Assembly: GCF_001639105.2 (NCBI RefSeq)
Contig: NZ_CP028907.1
Coordinates: 647,781 to 701,157, forward strand
Direction: 5' to 3'
Source of the DNA: Azospirillum humicireducens
Lineage (GTDB): Bacteria > Pseudomonadota > Alphaproteobacteria > Azospirillales > Azospirillaceae
DNA length: 53,377 nucleotides
Part shown: one piece after another, positions 37,375-45,921 of the stretch
Layout: the number at the start of each line of letters is the position of its first letter
Numbering within the stretch: the stretch's first letter is position 1
Notes under the pieces: generated by a model
Database searches by the model: none
The model's input: only the letters and a program-made list of their open reading frames with translations
What the model was told of the DNA's origin: nothing
Position numbers and translations under genes: made by a program

Positions 37375-38151
37375 ATGTTCGACGATCTGAAGGGCCGCCG
37401 CGTCCTCATCACCGGTTCGACCCAGGGGATCGGTCTTGCCGCGGCGCAGGCCTTCGCCCGCCACGGCGCCAAGGTCGGCATCAACGGCCGCAAGGCGCCG
37501 GCCGATCTCGACGCGACGCTCAAGACGATGGAGTCCGCGGGCGGCGAGGCGGCCTTCTTCGCCGGGGATCTGTGCAGCAGCGCCGCCTGCAAGGCCGTGG
37601 TGGACGCCTTCGTCGAGCGGTTCGGCGGCATCGACGTGCTGATCAACAACGCCGGCGGACTGGTCGGCCGCAAGCCGCTGGAGGAGATCGACGACGAGTT
37701 CTTCGACGCGGTGACCGACCTGAACGCCCGGTCCGCCCTGATGACCACCAAGCATGCCCTGCCCCACCTGCGCCGGTCGGCCCAGGACAGCGGGCAGACG
37801 GCGTCGGTGATCCTGGTCGGGTCGGTCGCCGGCTATACAGGCGGCGGGCCGGGCGCCGGGCTGTATGGCGCCGCCAAGGCGTGGCTGCACAACATCCAGA
37901 AGAACTGGGTCGCCTTCCACACCAAGGAGGGCATCCGCTTCAACACGGTGTCGCCGGGCACATTCGACACCGCCTTCCATGCCGACAAGGACGAGGCAGC
38001 CAAGGCCCGCGTGTCGACCGGCATCCCGATGGGCCGCTTCGGCAAGCCGGAGGAATGCGCCCCGACCTTCCTGTTCTTCGCCTCCCATGGCTGCTCGGGC
38101 TACATCACCGGGCAGGTTCTGGACGTGAACGGCGGCCAGTTCATGCCGTAA
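37375..38151 (+). CDS. Short-chain dehydrogenase/reductase, probable sugar or sugar-acid dehydrogenase
   Basis: The 258-residue SDR has the complete signature: TGSTQGIG at 13-20 for NAD(P), NNAG at 91-94, Ser150, Tyr164 and Lys168 (YGAAK), and GYITGQVLDVNGG at the C-terminus. It is the last gene of the IclR-dgoKA-tctCBA set with GAGGAATAG upstream. It may oxidise a hydroxyl on the transported sugar acid or an aldose precursor, but the substrate is not visible. Confidence 0.88.
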   Translation: MFDDLKGRRVLITGSTQGIGLAAAQAFARHGAKVGINGRKAPADLDATLKTMESAGGEAAFFAGDLCSSAACKAVVDAFVERFGGIDVLINNAGGLVGRKPLEEIDDEFFDAVTDLNARSALMTTKHALPHLRRSAQDSGQTASVILVGSVAGYTGGGPGAGLYGAAKAWLHNIQKNWVAFHTKEGIRFNTVSPGTFDTAFHADKDEAAKARVSTGIPMGRFGKPEECAPTFLFFASHGCSGYITGQVLDVNGGQFMP

Positions 38152-38222
38152 GGACCGTAGTGGCAGGGGCGGTGGATCGCCGCGCGTCCTGCATGCCGTA
38201 ATTCCCCCTTTTCAACGACCAC

Positions 38223-38258
38223 AAAAAACCCCCGCCGGATCGCTCCGGCGGGGGTTTT
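38223..38258. terminator. Bidirectional terminator between SDR and acnB
   Basis: An 11-bp perfect stem, CCCCCGCCGGA with TCCGGCGGGGG, has a TCGC loop, an A run on the left and TTTT on the right. It can end transcripts from both convergent genes. Confidence 0.93.
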
Positions 38259-38283
38259 CGTTACCGACCGCTGCGCCCGGCCA

Positions 38284-40890
38284 TCAGGCCGGGACGGCGA
38301 CCTTGTCCGCGACTTCCTGGAAAGCCGGGATTTGGTCGAAGTTCATGTAGCGGTAGACGTCGGCGGCAGCCTTGTTCACCACGCCGACCTGGGCCAGATA
38401 CTCCTCGTTGGTCGGGATCTTGCCCAGCAGCGCCGCGACGGCGGCCAGTTCGGCCGACGACAGATAGACGCGGGTATCGATGCCCAGACGGTTCGGGAAG
38501 TTGCGGGTCGAGGTCGAGATGGCGGTCGAGCCCTTGCGGATCTGCGCCTGGTTGCCCATGCACAAGCTGCAGCCCGGCATCTCCATGCGGGCGCCGGCCT
38601 TGCCGAGGGTGGCGTAATAGCCTTCCTCGGTCAGCATCATCGCGTCCATCTTCGTCGGCGGGGCGATCCACAGGCGGGTCGGGATGTCCGACTTGCCGTT
38701 CAGGATCTTACCGGCGGCACGGAAGTGGCCGATGTTGGTCATGCAGGAGCCGATGAACACCTCGTCGATCTTGTCGCCGGCAACCTCGGACAGCGTCTTC
38801 ACGTCGTCCGGATCGTTCGGGCAGGCCAGGATCGGCTCCTTGATGTCGGCCAGATCGATCTCGATCACCGCCGCATACTCGGCATCGGCGTCGGGCTTCA
38901 GCAGCTGCGGATCGGCGATCCACGCCTCCATCGCCTTGATGCGGCGCTCCAGGGTGCGCGCGTCGGCATACCCGTTGGCGATCATCCACTTCATCAGCGT
39001 GATGTTGGAGGTCATGTACTCGATGATCGGCTCCTTGTTCAGGAGCACGGTGCAGCCCGCCGCGGAACGCTCGGCCGAAGCGTCGGTCAGCTCGAACGCC
39101 TGCTCGACCTTCAGTTCCGGCAGACCTTCGATCTCCAGGATGCGGCCGGAGAAGATGTTCTTCTTGCCCTTCTTTTCGACCGTCAGCAGGCCGGCCTTGA
39201 TCGCGTAGAGCGGAATGGCGTTGACGAGGTCACGCAGGGTGACGCCCGGCTGCATTTCGCCCTTGAAGCGGACCAGCACCGATTCCGGCATGTCCAGCGG
39301 CATGACGCCGGTGGCGGCGGCGAAGGCCACCAGACCTGAGCCGGCCGGGAAGCTGATGCCGATCGGGAAGCGGGTGTGGCTGTCGCCGCCGGTGCCGACG
39401 GTGTCCGGCAGCAGCAGGCGGTTCAGCCAGGAGTGGATGACGCCGTCGCCCGGACGCAGCGCCACGCCGCCGCGGGTGGAGATGAAGTCCGGCAGCTCAT
39501 GGTGCATCTTCACATCCACCAGCTTCGGATAAGCAGCGGTGTGGCAGAAGGACTGCATCACGAGATCGGCCGAGAAGCCCAGGCAGGCCAGATCCTTCAG
39601 CTCGTCGCGGGTCATCGGGCCGGTGGTGTCCTGCGACCCCACCGTGGTCATCTTCGGCTCGCAATAGGTGCCGGGACGGACGCCCTTGCCTTCCGGCAGA
39701 CCGCAGGCGCGGCCGACCATCTTCTGGGCCAGCGTGAAGCCCTTGCCGGTGTCGGCCGGGGATGCCGACTGGCGGAACAGGGTCGACGGAGCCAGCCCCA
39801 GCGCCTCGCGGGCACGGGCGGTCAGGCCGCGGCCGATGATCAGCGGGATGCGGCCGCCGGCACGCACCTCGTCGAAGATCACCTCGGACTTGACCGTGAA
39901 CTCGGCGATGACCTCGCCGTTCTTCAGGGCCTTGCCCTCATAGGGGCGCAGCTCGATGACGTCGCCCATCTCCATCTTGTTGACGTCCAACTCGATGGGC
40001 AGGGCGCCGGCGTCTTCCATCGTGTTGTAGAAGATCGGGGCGATCTTGGTGCCGAGGCAGACGCCGCCGAAGCGCTTGTTCGGGACGAACGGAATGTCCT
40101 CGCCGGTGAACCACAGCACCGAGTTGGTGGCGGACTTGCGCGAGGAGCCGGTGCCGACCACGTCGCCGACATAGGCGATCAGGTTGCCCTTCTTCTTCAG
40201 CTCTTCCAGCTGCTTGGTCGGGCCGCGCTGGCCCGGCTCGTCGGCCTCGATGCCCGGACGCGGGTTCTTCAGCATCGCGAGCGCGTGCAGCGGGATGTCC
40301 GGACGGCTCCAGGCATCGGGGGCCGGCGACAGGTCGTCGGTGTTGGTCTCGCCCGACACCTTGAAGACCGTCAGGGTCATCGACGCCGGGACTTCCGGAC
40401 GCGAGGTGAACCACTCGGCATCGGCCCAGGACTGCAGCACCGCCTTGGCGTTGGCGTTGCCCTTGTCGGCCAGTTCCTTGATGTCGTGGAAGAAGTCGAA
40501 GACCAGCAGGGTCTTCTTCAGGCCTTCCGCCGCGGCGGCGCCGCACTCCGCATCGGCCAGCAGGTCGATCAGCGGCTGGACGTTGAAGCCGCCGAGCATG
40601 GTGCCCAGCAGTTCGGTGGCCTTCACCTTGGAGATCAGCGGCGAGCTGTCGTTGCCCTTGGCGACGGCGGCCAGGAAGCCTGCCTTGACGCGGGCGGCAT
40701 CGTCGACGCCGGCCGGAACGCGGTTGGTGATGAGGTCGAGGAGGAACGCTTCCTCGCCCGCCGGCGGGGCCTTCAGCAGGTCGATCAGCTCGGACGTCTG
40801 CTTGGCGGTCAGCGGCAGGGCCGGGATTCCGAGGGCGGCGCGTTCGGCCGCGTGCTGGCGGTAGGCTTCGAGCACGGCAGGGTTCCTCAT
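38284..40890 (-). CDS. acnB: Aconitate hydratase B / 2-methylisocitrate dehydratase
   Basis: The 868-residue [4Fe-4S] enzyme of the TCA cycle interconverts citrate and isocitrate. It is close to AcnB: the HEAT-like N-terminal domain (LTAKQTSELIDLLKAPPAGEEAFLLDLITNRVP), the swivelling domain with SGETNTDDLSPAPDAWSRPDIP, and the core with DSHTRFPIGISFPAGSGLVAFA. The cluster cysteines lie in GSCMTNIGHFRAAGK and GCSLCMGNQA. Length matches the family. The ribosome site before ATG 40890 is weak. Confidence 0.97.
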   Translation of the reverse strand: MRNPAVLEAYRQHAAERAALGIPALPLTAKQTSELIDLLKAPPAGEEAFLLDLITNRVPAGVDDAARVKAGFLAAVAKGNDSSPLISKVKATELLGTMLGGFNVQPLIDLLADAECGAAAAEGLKKTLLVFDFFHDIKELADKGNANAKAVLQSWADAEWFTSRPEVPASMTLTVFKVSGETNTDDLSPAPDAWSRPDIPLHALAMLKNPRPGIEADEPGQRGPTKQLEELKKKGNLIAYVGDVVGTGSSRKSATNSVLWFTGEDIPFVPNKRFGGVCLGTKIAPIFYNTMEDAGALPIELDVNKMEMGDVIELRPYEGKALKNGEVIAEFTVKSEVIFDEVRAGGRIPLIIGRGLTARAREALGLAPSTLFRQSASPADTGKGFTLAQKMVGRACGLPEGKGVRPGTYCEPKMTTVGSQDTTGPMTRDELKDLACLGFSADLVMQSFCHTAAYPKLVDVKMHHELPDFISTRGGVALRPGDGVIHSWLNRLLLPDTVGTGGDSHTRFPIGISFPAGSGLVAFAAATGVMPLDMPESVLVRFKGEMQPGVTLRDLVNAIPLYAIKAGLLTVEKKGKKNIFSGRILEIEGLPELKVEQAFELTDASAERSAAGCTVLLNKEPIIEYMTSNITLMKWMIANGYADARTLERRIKAMEAWIADPQLLKPDADAEYAAVIEIDLADIKEPILACPNDPDDVKTLSEVAGDKIDEVFIGSCMTNIGHFRAAGKILNGKSDIPTRLWIAPPTKMDAMMLTEEGYYATLGKAGARMEMPGCSLCMGNQAQIRKGSTAISTSTRNFPNRLGIDTRVYLSSAELAAVAALLGKIPTNEEYLAQVGVVNKAAADVYRYMNFDQIPAFQEVADKVAVPA

Positions 40891-41030
40891 AAATGAAAGG
40901 CCGGCCCTTGGATGGGAACCGTGAGACGGCCCGCTTGAACTCAGGTCGGGTTTATATGCCCGCTTAAGTGAAAGTGCAAGGGGGCGCCCTGCTTACGTGA
41001 AGCGGACAGGATGAAATGGCCTCTGTTTTT

Positions 41031-41049
41031 GCACTGGTATTACCGGTGC
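41031..41049. other. Inverted repeat between acnB and the RraA-like gene
   Basis: GCACTGGTA and TACCGGTGC are near-perfect inverse copies around a single base. The repeat follows the stop of the RraA-like gene on the minus strand and precedes acnB. It could be a hairpin or an operator of acnB. Confidence 0.4.
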
Positions 41050-41077
41050 TTGGTATGACCACTTCGGCCATTCCGCT

Positions 41078-41584
41078 TTAATTCAGCTCGGCGGCCTGCT
41101 CCGGCGTCAGGACGACGATGCCGTCCTCGTCGGCGAACAGGATGTCGCGCGGCTGGATATGGGCGCCCGGCAGTTCCACGGCCACATCGACCAGCCCCTG
41201 GTCGCGGCGGGTCGAGGCGCGCGGCATGGATGCCAGCGCCTTGATGCCCAGCGGCAGGGTGGCCAGTTCAGCCACGTCGCGGACGCAGCCCCAGATCACC
41301 ACGCCGGCCCACCCGCTTTTGACCGCCGAGGCGGCGATCATGTCACCCATCAGGGCACAGCGCAGGCTGCCGGCACCGTCCACCACCAGGACCCGGCCGG
41401 CACCGGGGGTCGCCAGCAGCTCCTTGACGCGGGAATTGTCCTCCAGGCACTTGACTGTAACGACCTCGCCGCTGAAGCGGGTGACGGCGCCGAAGTCGCG
41501 GAAGCCCGGCAGGATATAGCGGGCCGCGTCCTTGAAGCGGTCGAACAGGTCGCAGGTGGGGACGAAAGTCTGGCCGGTGGACAT
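41078..41584 (-). CDS. RraA-like protein (RNase E inhibitor RraA / HMG aldolase family)
   Basis: The 168-residue protein belongs to the RraA/HMG-aldolase fold. It shows TCDLFDRF, FSGEVVTVKCLEDNSRVKELL, RVLVVDGAGSLRCALMGDMIA and the WAGVVIWGCVRDVAEL segment with the Gly-x-x-Arg-Asp metal and substrate site. Members of this size include RraA and 4-hydroxy-4-methyl-2-oxoglutarate aldolases, and sequence alone does not separate them. ATG 41584 is chosen; the longer frame upstream has no family similarity. Confidence 0.88.
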   Translation of the reverse strand: MSTGQTFVPTCDLFDRFKDAARYILPGFRDFGAVTRFSGEVVTVKCLEDNSRVKELLATPGAGRVLVVDGAGSLRCALMGDMIAASAVKSGWAGVVIWGCVRDVAELATLPLGIKALASMPRASTRRDQGLVDVAVELPGAHIQPRDILFADEDGIVVLTPEQAAELN

Positions 41585-41804
41585 GGCTTGCGGCTCCGCA
41601 GCGTCGACGTTGCAGGGATTTCTCCCACACCTCTTGCGCCAAAGGCGAGCGGGAGGCAAGGCCCGCAATCGGCCGCTGCGGCAGGCGGCGATCATGCCGC
41701 AGGAGGCTTGCCGAACCTGCAATCGCCGAAGCGGGGATGCACCCCCATATTCGACAGGTTGCGCCATTTTCAGACAAGTGCAGAGAGAAGGAACGGTGCC
41801 CAGC

Positions 41805-42179
41805 ATGAAAACACCGAATTTCCCGGCAGCCGCGGCTGCCGGCGCACTGCCCCTGTTGCTTGCCGCCTGCGCGTCCATCGCTCCGCCACCGGTCGCCACA
41901 CCGGACCCCGCCGTGCTGGCCGCACTGGACCGCAACGTCTCCAACAGTTGCAATCCGTCGGTGGCATCGGTCCTGACGGGCGCCCGGCTGCCGGCATCGG
42001 ACATCCGCGGCGTCAACTATGGCATCTACCGTGACGAGTTCCGCGACGCCATCGTCCGCTGGGACGCCTGGGTGTACCTGAACAGCCAGCCGGGCGCGGT
42101 GGTGGTTGCGGTCGACGAGGATTGCCGGCCGATCCAAATCTATGCCCGCGAGGGGGCGAAGCTGCCGGGCGGGCCGTGA
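41805..42179 (+). CDS. Small lipoprotein of unknown function
   Basis: The 124-residue protein has a lipobox LLAAC with Cys22 as the acylation site, a short Pro-rich linker and a globular part with YRDEFRDAIVRWDAWVYL and AVDEDCRPIQIYAREGA. Two further cysteines, in NSCNPS and EDCRP, could form a disulfide. Start ATG 41805 follows GAGAAGGAAC. It is divergent from the RraA-like gene. I do not recognise the family. Confidence 0.75.
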   Translation: MKTPNFPAAAAAGALPLLLAACASIAPPPVATPDPAVLAALDRNVSNSCNPSVASVLTGARLPASDIRGVNYGIYRDEFRDAIVRWDAWVYLNSQPGAVVVAVDEDCRPIQIYAREGAKLPGGP

Positions 42180-42224
42180 TCCTGGGATCGGGCCGCCCCG
42201 ATCCGCCGGAACCTCTGACCTGTC

Positions 42225-43103
42225 TTAACTGTTCCCGGCAGCCTTCCGCTCCGACACATGGGCGTCGACGGCGCGGTCATGCCGCTTGAGACGCTCCTGC
42301 AACGTGTCGCCCATGCGCAGGGCCACGGCGATGGACAGGATATCGCCCAGCACCAGATGGGCGATGCGGACGGTCATGGGAGAGTGGATGTCGAAATCGT
42401 CGGCGATGTCGGCGACAAGGCTTGCCGTCGCCATCTCCGCCAGCGGCGTTCCGGAGCGGGTAAGGGCGATCACGTCGGCGCCGGCCTTGCGGGCATTCTG
42501 GACGGCATCCAGGATGTCGCGGGTCCGGCCGGTGCTTGATACCGCGACCACTGCATCGCCTTTCGTCAGGGTCAGGGCAGACGCGAAGTAGATGTGGGAA
42601 TCGGTGTAGGCAACGGTGGGAATGCCCAGCCGGAAGAATTTGCGCTGGATGTCCTCCGCCACCGTGCCGGAATTGCCGGAGCCGTAGAACTCGATCCGGC
42701 GCGAGGCCGCCAGCACGTCGGCGGCACGGTCCACCGCGTCGGCCGGCAGGTTGTTGCGCACCTGCATCAGGGTGGCGATGGTGCGGTCGAACAGTTTGCC
42801 GGCCAGCACCGCCCCTGGAACTCCCCCATCCGCATTCAGTTCCCCATCCACCGACAGGTCCTGGTGCAGGAAAGGCATGCCGCCGGCGATGTCCTGCGCC
42901 AGCTTGATCTTGAATTCGCGGAAACCGCGGCAGCCCAGCGCAGAACAGAAGCGCGCCACCGTCGGTTCGCTGACCCCCACCCGCTCCGCCAGTTCGGCCA
43001 TCGACAGGTTGATCACATCGCCCGGATGGGCCATGGCATAGTCGGCCAGCTTGCGTTCGGAAGGCCGGATTTGGTCGCGGACCGCGGCGATTCTCGCCAG
43101 CAT
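42225..43103 (-). CDS. RpiR-family regulator, HexR-like
   Basis: The 292-residue protein has an RpiR-type helix-turn-helix (IRPSERKLADYAMAHPGDVINLSMAELAERVGVSEPTVARFCSALGCRGFREFKIKLAQ) and a SIS sugar-phosphate domain (IEFYGSGNSGTVAEDIQRKFFRLG, AVSSTGRTRDILDAV). HexR proteins sense KDPG and bind palindromes of the TGTARTWWWAYTACA type. Two such boxes lie directly upstream (43144-43158 and 43292-43306), so autoregulation is likely. ATG 43103 has AAGGGAG upstream. It is divergent from pflB. Confidence 0.9.
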   Translation of the reverse strand: MLARIAAVRDQIRPSERKLADYAMAHPGDVINLSMAELAERVGVSEPTVARFCSALGCRGFREFKIKLAQDIAGGMPFLHQDLSVDGELNADGGVPGAVLAGKLFDRTIATLMQVRNNLPADAVDRAADVLAASRRIEFYGSGNSGTVAEDIQRKFFRLGIPTVAYTDSHIYFASALTLTKGDAVVAVSSTGRTRDILDAVQNARKAGADVIALTRSGTPLAEMATASLVADIADDFDIHSPMTVRIAHLVLGDILSIAVALRMGDTLQERLKRHDRAVDAHVSERKAAGNS

Positions 43104-43143
43104 CGGGGGTGTCTCCCTTCTGATTGTGCGCCAGCCTATCACA

Positions 43144-43158
43144 TGTAGCAAAGCTACA
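43144..43158. promoter_or_regulatory. HexR-type operator 1
   Basis: TGTAGCAAAGCTACA is an inverted repeat that matches the HexR half-sites TGTA and TACA with a changed centre. It lies 40 bases before the regulator start, where it could repress its own gene. Confidence 0.7.
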
Positions 43159-43291
43159 TATACAGCGCTGCGAACGACCGAATCCATCGCGCGCCAGTCA
43201 GGCAGTTTCCAAGGATTTCCAAGCCGCTGCGCCTAACCCTGCGACAAAATGCCGAGGCTGCGCGCCTTGCCGGGAAGCCCGTCCGGGAGTA

Positions 43292-43306
43292 TGTAGTAAA
43301 ACTACA
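43292..43306. promoter_or_regulatory. HexR-type operator 2 (perfect consensus)
   Basis: TGTAGTAAAACTACA fits TGTARTWWWAYTACA at all positions. It lies about 204 bases upstream of pflB and 189 bases upstream of the regulator gene. Confidence 0.85.
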
Positions 43307-43379
43307 GGACGGAACGCAACGGTATCGGCATCCAGCGCAAGAGGGACGGATCGCCGCGACGGTGTCCCGGCCCGAAGTT

Positions 43380-43393
43380 ATGACGTGTATCAA
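43380..43393. promoter_or_regulatory. FNR/FixK-like anaerobox upstream of pflB
   Basis: ATGAC-GTGT-ATCAA matches TTGAT-N4-ATCAA at 8 of 10 positions, with the right half perfect. It lies 117 bases before the pflB start, a position that suits oxygen-dependent activation. The 406-base gap 43104-43509 contains no gene that I can support. Confidence 0.5.
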
Positions 43394-43509
43394 CGATACC
43401 GGCGCCAGAAGCGCCTATGGTTTCAATCGCTCCGCTTGTTCGCGGGCATCACACGACCGCCGACACGGCCCCCTGACCGCGCCGACGTCTATAGCTCTAA
43501 GGAGACATC

Positions 43510-45795
43510 ATGGACACCCTGCTGATGGACGGACTTGCCCAGGCCCCGGAGCAGCAGTCCGCCGCCGACCCCTGGCGCGGTTTCGCCCCGGGCGTCTGGC
43601 GCCGATCGGTCGACGTCCGCGATTTCATCCAGCGCAACCTGCAGCCCTATGAAGGGGACGCGGGCTTCGTCGCCGGTCCCACCGCCCGCACCGCCGCGCT
43701 GTTCGCCAAGGTCACCGACCTGCTGAAGCAGGAACGCGCCGCGAAGGGCGGCGTTCTGGATGCAGACACCGAGATCTTCGCCTCGATCACCTCGCACGCC
43801 GCCGGCTATATCGACCGCGAGCTGGAAGTGATCGTCGGCCTGCAGACGGACAAGCCGCTGAAGCGCGCCATCATGCCGTTCGGCGGCTGGCGCATGGTCA
43901 AGACCGGCCTGGAAGCATACGGCTACACCCCGTCGCCGAAGCTGGAGGAGGTGTTCCCGGTCCTGCGCAAGACGCACAATGACGGCGTGTTCGACGTTTA
44001 TACGCCCGAGATGCTGCGTTGCCGCAAGTCCGGCGTCATCACCGGCCTGCCCGACGCCTACGGTCGCGGTCGCATCATCGGCGACTATCGCCGGCTGGCG
44101 CTCTACGGCGCCGATTTCCTGATCAAGGACAAGAAGGCCCAACTGGCCTCGCTGGAAGTCAGCCGCATCGACGAGGACGTCCTGCGCCTGCGCGAGGAGA
44201 TCTCCGAGCAGATCCGCGCGCTGAAGGAGCTGGTCCAGATGGCCGCCTCCTACGGCTTCGACGTCAAGCGCCCCGCCGCCACCGCCCGCGAGGCGGTGCA
44301 ATGGACCTATCTGGCCTATCTGGCGGCGGTCAAGGAAGCCAACGGCGCGGCGATGTCGCTGGGCCGTGTGTCCAGCTTCCTCGACATCTACATCGACCGC
44401 GACCTGCGCGACGGCGTCATCACCGAGGCCGAGGCCCAGGAGATGATCGACCACTTCGTCATGAAGCTGCGCCTGGTCCGCTTCCTGCGCACGCCGGAAT
44501 ACGACCAGCTGTTCTCGGGCGACCCGACCTGGGTGACCGAATGCCTGGGCGGCATGGGGCTGGATGGCCGGACGCTGGTCAGCAAGACCAACTTCCGCAT
44601 GTTGCAGACCCTGCACAACCTGGGCCCGGCGCCGGAACCGAACCTGACGGTGCTGTGGTCGGAGAAGCTGCCGGACGGCTTCAAGCGCTTCTGCGCCGAC
44701 ACCTCGATCAAGACCTGCTCGGTCCAGTACGAGAACGACGACCTGATGCGCGGCTATTGGGGCGACGATTACGGCATCGCCTGCTGCGTCTCGGCCATGC
44801 GCATCGGCAAGCAGATGCAGTTCTTCGGCGCCCGCGCCAACCTGGCAAAGACGCTGATGTACGCCATCAACGGCGGCAAGGACGAGGTGTCCGGCGAACA
44901 GGTCGGCCCGGCCTTCGCGCCCATCACCGGCGACGTGCTGGACTATGACGAGGTCATGGCCCGCTTCGAGCCGATGATGGAGTGGCTGGCCAAGGTCTAC
45001 ATGAACGCGCTGAACGCCATCCACTACATGCATGACAAGTACATGTATGAACGGATGGAGATGGCCCTGCACGACCGCGACATCCTGCGCACGATGGCCT
45101 GCGGCATCGCCGGCCTCAGCGTGGTGGCGGACAGCCTGTCGGCGATCAAGCATGCCAAGGTGAAGGTCATCCGCGACGAGAACGGCCTCGCCACCGATTT
45201 CGAGATCGAGGGCGACTACCCGGCCTTCGGCAACAATGACGCCCGCGTCGACGACATCGCCATCTGGGCGGTGGAGCGCTTCATGACGGCGCTGCGCAAG
45301 CAGAAGCCCTACCGCAACGCCATGCCGACCCAGTCGGTGCTGACGATCACCTCCAATGTGGTCTACGGCAAGAAGACCGGCAACACGCCGGACGGCCGCA
45401 AGGCCGGCCAGCCCTTCGCGCCGGGTGCGAACCCGATGCACGGACGGGACAAGAAGGGCGCGGTCGCGTCGATGGCCAGCGTCGCCAAGCTGCCCTACGC
45501 CCATGCGCAGGATGGCATCAGCTACACCTTCACCATCGTCCCCGGCGCCTTGGGCCGGACGGAAGGCGAGCGTGTGGACAATCTGGTCGGCATGCTGGAC
45601 GGCTATGCCGCCCAGGGCGGCCACCACATCAACGTCAACGTCTTCGACCGCGAGACGCTGCTGCACGCCATGGACCATCCGGAGCTGTATCCGCAGCTGA
45701 CCATCCGGGTGTCCGGCTATGCGGTGAACTTCATCAAGCTGACGCGCGAGCAGCAGCTCGACGTCATCAGCCGCACGTTCCACGACAAGCACTGA
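43510..45795 (+). CDS. pflB: Pyruvate formate-lyase (formate C-acetyltransferase)
   Basis: The 761-residue glycyl-radical enzyme converts pyruvate and CoA to acetyl-CoA and formate without oxygen. The catalytic pair Cys425-Cys426 (GIACCVSAM) and the radical Gly736 in RVSGYAVNFIKL, 26 residues from the end, match E. coli PflB (Cys418/419, Gly734). AAGGAGACATC precedes the start. It is paired with its activase at 45922 and probably controlled by the HexR and FNR-like sites upstream. PFL is not universal in alphaproteobacteria. Confidence 0.97.
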   Translation: MDTLLMDGLAQAPEQQSAADPWRGFAPGVWRRSVDVRDFIQRNLQPYEGDAGFVAGPTARTAALFAKVTDLLKQERAAKGGVLDADTEIFASITSHAAGYIDRELEVIVGLQTDKPLKRAIMPFGGWRMVKTGLEAYGYTPSPKLEEVFPVLRKTHNDGVFDVYTPEMLRCRKSGVITGLPDAYGRGRIIGDYRRLALYGADFLIKDKKAQLASLEVSRIDEDVLRLREEISEQIRALKELVQMAASYGFDVKRPAATAREAVQWTYLAYLAAVKEANGAAMSLGRVSSFLDIYIDRDLRDGVITEAEAQEMIDHFVMKLRLVRFLRTPEYDQLFSGDPTWVTECLGGMGLDGRTLVSKTNFRMLQTLHNLGPAPEPNLTVLWSEKLPDGFKRFCADTSIKTCSVQYENDDLMRGYWGDDYGIACCVSAMRIGKQMQFFGARANLAKTLMYAINGGKDEVSGEQVGPAFAPITGDVLDYDEVMARFEPMMEWLAKVYMNALNAIHYMHDKYMYERMEMALHDRDILRTMACGIAGLSVVADSLSAIKHAKVKVIRDENGLATDFEIEGDYPAFGNNDARVDDIAIWAVERFMTALRKQKPYRNAMPTQSVLTITSNVVYGKKTGNTPDGRKAGQPFAPGANPMHGRDKKGAVASMASVAKLPYAHAQDGISYTFTIVPGALGRTEGERVDNLVGMLDGYAAQGGHHINVNVFDRETLLHAMDHPELYPQLTIRVSGYAVNFIKLTREQQLDVISRTFHDKH

Positions 45796-45843
45796 AGACC
45801 GTCCGGACAGTTCGTCCAACGGCCTGGAACTCCAATCCGTCAT

Positions 45844-45862
45844 CCCCGCCTTGCCGGCGGGG
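45844..45862 (+). terminator. Hairpin between pflB and pflA
   Basis: CCCCGCC and GGCGGGG form a 7-bp stem over TTGCC. No T tract follows, so it may stabilise the pflB transcript end or attenuate pflA rather than terminate. Confidence 0.5.
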
Positions 45863-45921
45863 GTGGCGAATTCGGAATGCGGTCCCATGTGGACGACAGA
45901 TATTCAGACGGACATTCCGCA

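Noticed and set aside
39376..40896. 506-residue antisense frame over acnB
   Set aside because: Shadow of acnB, whose sense protein matches the full family length.
43124..43525. Plus-strand frame over the HexR-pfl intergenic region
   Set aside because: It covers the operators and lacks any start site or similarity.
43489..45888. 799-residue antisense frame over pflB
   Set aside because: Shadow of pflB, whose sense frame contains the Cys-Cys pair and the radical Gly.
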